Of a DNA stretch of 64,000 nt, positions 27,557-34,541 are shown one piece after another. Source of the DNA: Candidatus Poribacteria bacterium (GTDB taxonomy: Bacteria > Poribacteria > WGA-4E > WGA-3G); NCBI GenBank assembly GCA_022827185.1, contig JAJDTM010000022.1:1-64000 (forward strand), in the 5' to 3' direction. The position numbers and the translations under genes are program-made. The notes under the pieces were generated by a model. The model did no database searches and was not told the DNA's origin. It worked only from the letters and a program-made list of their open reading frames with translations. The stretch's first letter is position 1. Each line of letters begins with the position of its first letter.

Positions 27557-27689
27557 GAGAAACCTCTGTTTGCATCTTGAAGGAAGGGGGTATTGAAGAA
27601 GTCAATAAGTCCAATTGAGATGGTACAAGTTTAACAGAAACAGTGTTGATAAGCAAGCATTTTTTGGTCTTCTTTCAAGCCAAAAGTTG

Positions 27690-27718
27690 TTGAAAAAAGT
27701 ATAGATTTCTGGTAATGT
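27690..27718 (+). promoter_or_regulatory. Promoter of the HpcH/HpaI-family gene
   Basis: TTGAAA and TAATGT are separated by 17 bp, 51 bp before the ATG. Both hexamers deviate from consensus. Confidence 0.45.
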
Positions 27719-27768
27719 TAATATAGGCTTGAATGCTACGTCCTATACCCAAAACAGAGGAGAGATTT

Positions 27769-28557
27769 ATGAGGAAAAATACGTTTAGAGAACTACTCAA
27801 CGCTGATAAACCGACAGTCGGCACGCATATCCATACCACTTGGCCCTCCATCGTTGAAGCGATCGGTCATACTGGGTTGTATGACTATGTGGAATTCGTC
27901 GGAGAATACGGACCGTTCGATCTGCACGATCTGGATAACCTCTGCCGTGCAGCTGAACTTCACAATATCTCAACAATGATTAAGGTTGACCAGGAGCCTC
28001 GCGGTTTCATCGCACAACGCGCCATTGGCTCTGGCTTCCAGAGTGTGCTTTATGCGGATTGCCAAAACGTTGAAGATGTAAAGGAGTGCGTACGCACGAC
28101 GCGGGCGGATACACCGGAAGATGGAGGCACCTATGGTGTGGCAACCCGCCGGTTTTCTTATATGGGCTACGGTGGCGGCAAAGAATACGTCCAAGCCCTC
28201 CGCGATGTCGTCAACGTCATTATGATTGAGAAGAAAGGCACCGTTGACAACCTCGAAGAAGTGCTGTCCGTTGAAGGTGTTGACATGATTCAGTGGGGCG
28301 GTTCAGACTACTCAATGAGCATCGGGATGGTCGGTCAGCGCGGCGCCCCTGAAATCGGAGAAGCACACGACAAGGTGTTTAAGACCGCCATAAAGATGGG
28401 AGTCCCACCGCGCGCGGAAATTGGAAGTGCCGACGACACGAAACGCTATCTGGATATGGGGGTTCGGCATTTCTGTATCGGCACCGATATTTCCATTCTC
28501 TACAGCTGGTGGCGTGAACATGGTGACGGCGTAAGGAAAGCTATTGACGGACATTAG
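27769..28557 (+). CDS. HpcH/HpaI aldolase / citrate lyase-family protein
   Basis: The 262-residue TIM-barrel protein resembles class II pyruvate aldolases such as 2,4-dihydroxyhept-2-ene-1,7-dioate aldolase: GTHIHTTWPSIVEAIGHTGLYDYVEFVGEYGPFD near the start, VDQEPRGFIAQRAI (substrate Arg), and VNVIMIEKKGTVDNLEEVL with the metal-ligand Glu. Such enzymes reversibly join pyruvate or oxaloacetate-type enolates to aldehydes. The ATG at 27769 follows GAGGAGAG and is preferred to the track start at 27733. Confidence 0.82.
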   Translation: MRKNTFRELLNADKPTVGTHIHTTWPSIVEAIGHTGLYDYVEFVGEYGPFDLHDLDNLCRAAELHNISTMIKVDQEPRGFIAQRAIGSGFQSVLYADCQNVEDVKECVRTTRADTPEDGGTYGVATRRFSYMGYGGGKEYVQALRDVVNVIMIEKKGTVDNLEEVLSVEGVDMIQWGGSDYSMSIGMVGQRGAPEIGEAHDKVFKTAIKMGVPPRAEIGSADDTKRYLDMGVRHFCIGTDISILYSWWREHGDGVRKAIDGH

Positions 28558-28601
28558 GGTGGTTATGAGTCGTCAGTTATCGGAAAATTTTAAAATCCGT
28601 A

Positions 28602-28668
28602 AAGTGTACTAAAGTGTTTTTGCTTGGGTGTTTCCGCTAGTAAAGTAGTCAACAACTTTAGTACACTT
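28602..28668. repeat. Inverted repeat with 14-bp arms
   Basis: AAGTGTACTAAAGT (28602-28615) and ACTTTAGTACACTT (28655-28668) are perfect inverted copies. Farther out, CAGTTATCGG near 28574 faces CCGATAAC near 28745, giving a second nested pair. It lies between the convergent aldolase and creatininase-family genes. Confidence 0.65.
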
Positions 28669-28756
28669 CGCAACTTTAGATACACTTGCAAACTTCCTGA
28701 CCGCTGATGGAATCCTCTTAACTCTCACTGCGAGGCAAACTGATAACCGATAACTA

Positions 28757-29485
28757 TTAAAGCATTGACTGCATTTTCTCGGCTACCCAGTCCACAGCGA
28801 CATCAATCATCGCGTGTCCTTTGTCGGCTGTCGCCAATTTCGCTTGATGATGATATTCGCGATCGGATTTCGCCTGCCCCTCATTGGAGATCGTGAGTTT
28901 TGCACTGTCGTAATCCACGCCATTCCAATCGACATTCTCCGCAAAGGCAGCGAGCGCAAACGCTGTCTCAAACTCAGCGGCGTGTCCAGGACAGACACCG
29001 GATTCCATCTGTTCTTGCACTAACTCTGGAGTGTACGCCTCCCAATAGGAATGGAATTCTATATTAATGCCGAGTTTCTCGCGGTAACCGTCCAAGCGTT
29101 CATGCACCGGACCCGCGTTCCCCGCATGTCCATTGACAATCAAGATGTTGCTGATCCCGTGCCGACGCATGCTATCGGCGACATCGTATAACACCTCGCC
29201 GAAAACCTCCGCACGAAGCGTGAGCGTGCCTTTGTGGTCCATCCAATGTTCCGATACACCGATCGCCAGAGGCGTTGTCACAATCACCCGCGGAAACAAC
29301 TTTTCAGCCGCCAATTTGGAGACATAGACCGCGCTTTGCGTATCGTGATACATTGCCAAGTGTTCGTTGTGTTGCTCCGTGCTACCCGTAGGAATGATCG
29401 CACCTTCAAGCGTGCCAGCATCAATCGCCTCACGGACATATCGCCGTTGGTTTTCCCAAAGGAACACTGATTTGATTTGAGACAT
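28757..29485 (-). CDS. Creatininase-family amidohydrolase
   Basis: The 242-residue protein has the metal-binding motifs of the creatininase / formamide-hydrolase family: IIPTGSTEQHNEHL near residue 30, AMYHDTQSA, ILIVNGHAGN near 115 and GHAAEFETA near 165. Members open creatinine or hydrolyse other small amides and lactams; the substrate here is unknown. GGAGG lies in the last codons of the upstream kinase-like gene, 3 nt apart, so the two are translationally coupled. Confidence 0.88.
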   Translation of the reverse strand: MSQIKSVFLWENQRRYVREAIDAGTLEGAIIPTGSTEQHNEHLAMYHDTQSAVYVSKLAAEKLFPRVIVTTPLAIGVSEHWMDHKGTLTLRAEVFGEVLYDVADSMRRHGISNILIVNGHAGNAGPVHERLDGYREKLGINIEFHSYWEAYTPELVQEQMESGVCPGHAAEFETAFALAAFAENVDWNGVDYDSAKLTISNEGQAKSDREYHHQAKLATADKGHAMIDVAVDWVAEKMQSML

Positions 29486-29488
29486 TAT

Positions 29489-30535
29489 CTAACCTCCACT
29501 ATTTTTCGGTAGGAGATTATACCTACCGAGTGTATTTCGGACAGCTGCAATACCATCTTCCATCAACGCCTGATTAGGCGGTAGATAGTCTTGCAAACTC
29601 TCCCAATCGTATTCGTTCTGCTGCGCGTCATCGTTTTTAAAGAGGATTTTGGTGCCGTAATCTCGGATCTCATTGAGCGTCCATTCGTAGATATAAAAGC
29701 CGAAAATATCTGCATATAGAGCCGTACTGTCCTGTCTTTCCGCCAGATAAGTTTCTAAAACCACATCAAACCGTTCACCCGTAAAAGCGACGAGATCCTT
29801 CTCAACCGGACCTAAAGAGACACCGTCCCAATCAATTATGTGAAGTCGGTTTTCAGCATCTATAATCAGATTGCCGGGCGTCGGGTCGCCGTGTGTAATC
29901 ACAAAGGGTGTTTGTAGTGCCGTCGCTGAACGTCCTAAATCATCGTATCTACGCAACGTCTGTAAGATAGCAGACCGATGTGCCACGAGTGCCTCAAGCA
30001 GCTGCTTCTGATATTTATTTTCTAATGATGTCTTTTTTTTCGCTGCTTCAAGCACTACATAGAGTTCATGCCGTAGGGGCAAATCATATTTTGCTACAGG
30101 TAGACAATCCAGATCAACCGGATCCGTAGCATCGTGGATTGTTGCTAACAGCGCAGCAGTCTGACGGAGTTCAGTGTCGGTGAAATCCTTTCCGACCTTC
30201 CACAGATCCCACTGACTTTTACCTTCAATAAACGGAAAGAGTGAAACGTTAAAACCTTGCCACGGAAGACTCAGCATGCCATCTTCCGTTTCCAACGGAG
30301 CGACAACACCTCGAATATCGCATCGGTGCCGCAAAAGCGAGGCAACGTGCAGAGATACCGACGATATAGAAGTAGAGGCTTTAGCAAAATACTTTTCACC
30401 GGTGCCGGAGCAAACGATGTAACCGTAACTGTCTTCACCTTCCGGGAAAAAGGTTATGGATTGTAAAGGTAAACCGTAGGCGGTACTGAGCTGTTCGAGT
30501 AATTCCGTTTTATCAAAGGCATTGTCAACTTTCAT
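29489..30535 (-). CDS. Aminoglycoside phosphotransferase-family (APH/choline kinase-fold) protein
   Basis: The 348-residue protein has the APH catalytic block VITHGDPTPGNLIID near residue 215 and the metal-binding LHIIDWDGVSLGP about 20 residues later. The family phosphorylates small molecules such as aminoglycosides, choline, homoserine or sugars; nothing indicates which. The ATG at 30535 overlaps the end of the restriction-enzyme-like gene by 11 bp. The earlier start in the track would lie wholly inside that gene. Confidence 0.78.
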   Translation of the reverse strand: MKVDNAFDKTELLEQLSTAYGLPLQSITFFPEGEDSYGYIVCSGTGEKYFAKASTSISSVSLHVASLLRHRCDIRGVVAPLETEDGMLSLPWQGFNVSLFPFIEGKSQWDLWKVGKDFTDTELRQTAALLATIHDATDPVDLDCLPVAKYDLPLRHELYVVLEAAKKKTSLENKYQKQLLEALVAHRSAILQTLRRYDDLGRSATALQTPFVITHGDPTPGNLIIDAENRLHIIDWDGVSLGPVEKDLVAFTGERFDVVLETYLAERQDSTALYADIFGFYIYEWTLNEIRDYGTKILFKNDDAQQNEYDWESLQDYLPPNQALMEDGIAAVRNTLGRYNLLPKNSGG

Positions 30536-31052
30536 ATCTAAATTTCTCGAAATAACTATCAATCTCTGGTCGTAACTCGATACCAGCCTGCTCAAAGGCA
30601 TCCAGCAGATCTGCGTAAGTTCCTTCACCACCCAAAAAATCCCAGAGTTCTTCTGCGATTAAAACTTCATGATCCCGATCTAGCATCCCTTTTAGTGTCC
30701 ATCGCTCATAAGGATTGTAAGGTATGCCAATCATCGTATTTACAACAACCTCTGGATCTCTTGCTAATTCAGCAGCTGTCCATTCTAGGTGAGTTCGTTT
30801 GTACCCTTCAATATGATTCCAACTGGGTTTCACAGGTTTCAAATCAATTAAAAATAATGCACCATCATAATTTTCGATCCAGATGTCCACCGAGGTCTGT
30901 TTCACTCGTTTCAAAGTTCCAGTTTGGCAAACCTGTCTAATTTCTTCCACTTCAACACACCTATTGGGTTTCCTTTCTGCAACCCAGAGTTCATCCATTA
31001 TGGTCTGAATCTGTTGCTGTGCATCAGTACTAATTCTATTAAAAGGCTTCAT
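30525..31052 (-). pseudogene. TdeIII-like type II restriction endonuclease, C-terminal part
   Basis: The 175-residue frame contains SVDIWIENYDGALFLIDLKPVKPSW, a PD-(D/E)XK catalytic core (Asp, then D-L-K), and an end block YNPYERWTLKGML, WDFLGGEGTY and GIELRPEIDSYFEKF that I recognise from TdeIII-family enzymes, which cut double-stranded DNA. Homologues are one polypeptide of about 250-270 residues; here the N-terminal part is in the next frame upstream. If it is made, it is by reinitiation at the ATGA overlap. No methyltransferase gene is nearby. Confidence 0.72.
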
Positions 31053-31288
31053 TTGGCTTCTGCAACCTTAAATCTTTCTCTTCCCAGTGCAATTGCTACC
31101 GGTTCATAAAACAAGGTACCAAATTCTGTATTCAAGAAGTGAATAAAAGAAAATAAAGCTATTTTATCTTTACCAAGCAAACGATGATGAAAAGGCATAT
31201 TCCTCACTTCAGGTTTATAGGACTGCAGCTTAGCACGCATACAATCTTTAATTTTCTCTGTAATCATTGTCTGTCGTTGCGAAGACAT
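31049..31288 (-). pseudogene. TdeIII-like restriction endonuclease, N-terminal part
   Basis: The 79-residue frame (MPFHHRLLGKDKIALFSFIH, GTLFYEPVAIALGRERFKVAE) matches the start of TdeIII-family enzymes and ends FKVAEAK. The next frame continues MKPFNRISTDAQQQ, so the two join without loss if one base is added in the AAATG junction. Together they make 254 residues, the usual family length. A one-base deletion is the simplest reading; a coupled two-protein enzyme is possible. Confidence 0.68.
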
Positions 31289-31373
31289 CTATCAATTCCT
31301 TCTTTTAGGTGGAATATTGTCTCGGAGTATGCTGATACACGATAGACATTGCCTATCCACCGCGACAGCTTAC

Positions 31374-31814
31374 TCAATCTGCTGAAAGCGACTCTACCTT
31401 CTGAAGCACCACTTTGCTTTCGCTCTTCAACTTCAAGGTTTCAGAGATATTTCCCATATTAATCGCAATTTTGAACTGTTTGGTAGAAGTCGAAAACCTG
31501 CCCAAATAGTCCCCAACCGGAACATCTCCATAGTTTTCAACGAATTGTATCTGAATCTGCTGTCCCGTTGCAAACGTCGCTTCAAGCGTGTCCCCGAGTT
31601 TCCAACCGCGTTCGGTAAACGGCGCGATTTCAAGGTTCGTCACAGCATTGCCATGGTCGTCGATTTCAACAATTGTCCCAGTGAGCGATGCCGTTTGAGG
31701 AGTCTCCGGGGTCCCCATCTTTTGACTGCACCCAATAAAAAGTCCTGTTGCCACCAAAACAACTATGAGTGCTGATTTCCAGTAATATGAACAAGATTGA
31801 TAGCGGAATTTCAC
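31374..31814 (-). CDS. Lipoprotein with SAM-hydroxide adenosyltransferase C-terminal-like domain
   Basis: The 146-residue protein has a signal peptide ending GLFIGC (lipobox), so it is membrane-anchored. The rest (TGTIVEIDDHGNAVTNLE, FVENYGDVPVGDYL, IAINMGNISETL) resembles the small beta domain at the C-terminus of SAM hydroxide adenosyltransferases (DUF62), where a GxVxxIDxFGNxxTN start is typical. The catalytic N-terminal domain is missing. GTG at 31814 follows GGAGG at 11 nt and is preferred to earlier starts. The function is unknown. Confidence 0.6.
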   Translation of the reverse strand: MKFRYQSCSYYWKSALIVVLVATGLFIGCSQKMGTPETPQTASLTGTIVEIDDHGNAVTNLEIAPFTERGWKLGDTLEATFATGQQIQIQFVENYGDVPVGDYLGRFSTSTKQFKIAINMGNISETLKLKSESKVVLQKVESLSAD

Positions 31815-31908
31815 TATGATATATACCTCCATACGTCTTTTAGAAATTGTCTTAAGTATAGTGAAAAAGCAGACAAATGTCAAGCGAAAGTAGTTGGATA
31901 ATTTCGGT

Positions 31909-31937
31909 TTGACATAGAGGCAGGTTTATGGTATTCT
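31909..31937 (+). promoter_or_regulatory. Promoter of the EEP lipoprotein gene
   Basis: TTGACA and TATTCT are separated by 17 bp. The leader, about 100 nt, contains GCGATC-AGAA-GATCGC (31984-31999), a small perfect hairpin of unknown role. Confidence 0.65.
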
Positions 31938-32042
31938 CTTTTTAGCACAGTTTTTCACGGGCAATAGAAAATCAATATTGGTTGCGATCAGAAGATCGCC
32001 GCTTAGCAAAGTCCCCTCAATTTAAAAACTGAGAGATTGGAG

Positions 32043-33164
32043 ATGAATATGATAAAAAAAATGAATTTTTATAGCAAGTTTTCAAAATTTGTCAGTTCCA
32101 TCAAAATTATGCTGCTGTTGTTCGGGATTTTATTCAGCCTTTCGGGCTGCGAAAGAATATCGGACCCGATGCTACCGGATGACAGTACATTAGAAGCGGA
32201 ACCCCTCACAGTGATGACTTACAACGTTTACGTCGGGAGCAGCGCAGAGCCACTTCTATCTGTAGAGACTCTGGCGCAAGTTCCAACAGAAGTCGCCAAC
32301 ATGTATACCAACGTCATGGCATCCGATTTTCCCGGACGTGCCGTGGCGATTGCCAAATCTATAAAAACATATCAACCGCATCTCATCGGATTACAAGAGA
32401 TTTCGCTCATTCGCCGTCAAAGCCCAGGTGATTCTATTACGAACAGAACTCCTGATGCTGAAGAGGTCGTCTTGGATTATCTCCAAATTTTGATGGACGC
32501 ACTCCAAGCAGAAGGCTTAAACTATCAAGTCGCTGCGAAAGTCGAAAACATAGATGTCGAAATGCCAATGTTCACGGCCGCTGGAATTGTCGATGTCCGA
32601 CTCACCGATTATGATGTGATTCTGTCTCGTAGCGACGTCGCTATATCACGTCCTACAAACGCAAACTATGAGAATGTGTTGACAATCGAGATGCTTGGTC
32701 TTGAAATAGAAAGAGGATACACTGCCATAGATGCCACTGTTTCTGGTGTCACTTACCGCGTTGTCAATACACACTTAGAAGCATTTGTGCCAGAAAGTCG
32801 GATTCCACAAACACAGGAACTCGTGGATGTTCTGAGCCAGGAGACCCTGCCGATTATCCTATTAGGAGATTTCAATACACCAGCACCTGATGGGACTGCT
32901 TACCAAATTTTATTAGCGGCGGGATATGTTGATGTCTGGCAGATGGATTCCATCGGCACCGGCAATACGTGTTGTCAAGCCGATGACATCTTGAACCCAA
33001 TGAGCGGGCACACGAAACGGATCGACCAGATTTTCGTCCGAAATCTGGAACTTCCGACTTCTGTGATGACAAATACCGTAGGCGATAAACCGTCTGACCG
33101 TCTGTCTTCGGGGTTGTGGCCCTCCGACCACGCTGGAGTTGTCGCACATTTCACTTTTGAGTAA
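32043..33164 (+). CDS. Endonuclease/exonuclease/phosphatase-family lipoprotein
   Basis: The 373-residue protein has an N-terminal signal and lipobox (ILFSLSGC), so it is probably lipid-anchored outside the inner membrane. The EEP fold shows its metal and catalytic motifs: LTVMTYNVYVG, LIGLQEISLI (Glu), ILLGDFNTPAPDG and SDHAGVVAHF (Asp-His). The family includes DNases, sphingomyelinases and inositol phosphatases; the extracytoplasmic location favours a phosphoester or lipid substrate, but this is inference. Starts at 32043 or 32049 are both possible, the latter best spaced from GGAG. Confidence 0.85.
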   Translation: MNMIKKMNFYSKFSKFVSSIKIMLLLFGILFSLSGCERISDPMLPDDSTLEAEPLTVMTYNVYVGSSAEPLLSVETLAQVPTEVANMYTNVMASDFPGRAVAIAKSIKTYQPHLIGLQEISLIRRQSPGDSITNRTPDAEEVVLDYLQILMDALQAEGLNYQVAAKVENIDVEMPMFTAAGIVDVRLTDYDVILSRSDVAISRPTNANYENVLTIEMLGLEIERGYTAIDATVSGVTYRVVNTHLEAFVPESRIPQTQELVDVLSQETLPIILLGDFNTPAPDGTAYQILLAAGYVDVWQMDSIGTGNTCCQADDILNPMSGHTKRIDQIFVRNLELPTSVMTNTVGDKPSDRLSSGLWPSDHAGVVAHFTFE

Positions 33165-33192
33165 TGCGAAATCGCTGACTCCGTAAAAAAGC

Positions 33193-33237
33193 AAAGCGCG
33201 ATGCAACTGGATTTGAAAATCCATCGCAGCGCGCTTT
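33193..33237. terminator. Bidirectional terminator hairpin
   Basis: AAAGCGC and GCGCTTT, with inner pairs GGAT/ATCC, form a stem between the convergent EEP and SBP genes. A-rich and T-rich flanks on both sides suit termination in both directions. Confidence 0.7.
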
Positions 33238-33257
33238 TCATTTCACTGGTTTTAGAC

Positions 33258-34442
33258 TTACTCAGGGTCAGCAAGTACGGGTGCCGCCTCAATTATGTCA
33301 GAATAGGGTTCTGGCTGCCCATTAACCATTTTCCGCACCCCGACGCTTTTAACAGGGTTACGGTTCGAGTCGAAATGAGAAATACTTGTAGCACCTTCGT
33401 AGTCAGTGATTGCTGCGATTGCGTCCCGAATTGCCCCCGGGTCATCGGTTGATCCCACCGTTTCGATTGCCATTTTCAAGATTCTCAGGGCATCATAGCC
33501 CGCAGCTGCAATGCCGTCAACAGAGCCGTATTTCGCCTTATAAGCAGCATTAAAATCCACAGCATCCGAATCTAAGTTGGTACAATAGTAACCATCAACA
33601 GGTTCATTATCCGCTAAAGTCGTAGACATCAGCGGATCGTCCCAACCATCACTACCAATAAAGGTAGATTCAATTCCCATGTTCCGTGCTTGTTTCATTA
33701 TATGCGGATTCGCTGGTGGAAAACTGGCGAGAAGAAGGACATCAGGGGCTGCATCTTTAACCGCAGTCAGTTGTTCAGTAAACATCATCGCCCCACCCTC
33801 ATAGGTTTTCTCGACAACTACGCTCCCGCCAAGTTTTTCAAAACTTGCCTTAAATGATTGCACAAAACCCTCAGAATACACATCCATATTTTGCCAAATC
33901 ATTGCAGCGGTTTTCTTATCAAGTTGATTTACAACGACTTGTGCCAGAAGTTCCGCCTGTAATACGTTGGAACCAGCAATGAGAAACATAAAATCGTTTG
34001 GGTCAGTTGCGTCTGCCGTGACCTCTGCCCTTGTTGCACCCAAAAGTACCGGGATATTAATAACAGGTCCAACTTTCACAGCATGACTCGAAAAGAGAGG
34101 CCCCAATATCGCAACAACCCCTTCCATTTCAGCTAATTCTGTTGCAGACTGAGCAACTGTATCTGTCGTTTCTTCCCTAAAACTCAACTCAACCTGCATG
34201 TTGAGAATGCCCCCAGCTGTGTTGATTTCAGCTTGGGCAAGTTCAGCCCCTTTGCCAAAACTGGTGTAATTTGGCTGAGGATGAATCAAACCCACTTTAA
34301 GTGTAGGCATAGTCGTTTCATCAGGCGGATCGACTATCTCGTCGGTCCCTACTATGTCACGCATCCGTTCACACCCAAACAGCAATGCAACTAAGAGTGA
34401 AAGGAATACACAGAGCATTAACTTAAAAACTTTTATGTTCAT
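33258..34442 (-). CDS. Leu/Ile/Val-type ABC substrate-binding lipoprotein
   Basis: The 394-residue protein has a signal peptide and lipobox (VALLFGC), followed by a type I periplasmic-binding fold: LKVGLIHPQP, GAELAQAEINTAGG, VVAILGPLFSSHAV, and GSDGWDDPLM late in the sequence. Such proteins deliver amino acids, amides or urea to ABC permeases. No permease or ATPase gene adjoins it. The ATG at 34442 is supported by GGAG 6 nt upstream. The start of the mature protein (CERMRD) resembles that of the neighbouring EEP lipoprotein (CERISD). Confidence 0.87.
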   Translation of the reverse strand: MNIKVFKLMLCVFLSLLVALLFGCERMRDIVGTDEIVDPPDETTMPTLKVGLIHPQPNYTSFGKGAELAQAEINTAGGILNMQVELSFREETTDTVAQSATELAEMEGVVAILGPLFSSHAVKVGPVINIPVLLGATRAEVTADATDPNDFMFLIAGSNVLQAELLAQVVVNQLDKKTAAMIWQNMDVYSEGFVQSFKASFEKLGGSVVVEKTYEGGAMMFTEQLTAVKDAAPDVLLLASFPPANPHIMKQARNMGIESTFIGSDGWDDPLMSTTLADNEPVDGYYCTNLDSDAVDFNAAYKAKYGSVDGIAAAGYDALRILKMAIETVGSTDDPGAIRDAIAAITDYEGATSISHFDSNRNPVKSVGVRKMVNGQPEPYSDIIEAAPVLADPE

Positions 34443-34541
34443 AAAATTCTCCATTTAATAGCAGCAAGTACACACTATTGCTAAAACAATAGTATTAACG
34501 TTTCACTGTTAGAATATAATACAAAATTAGTTTCAGTGAAA

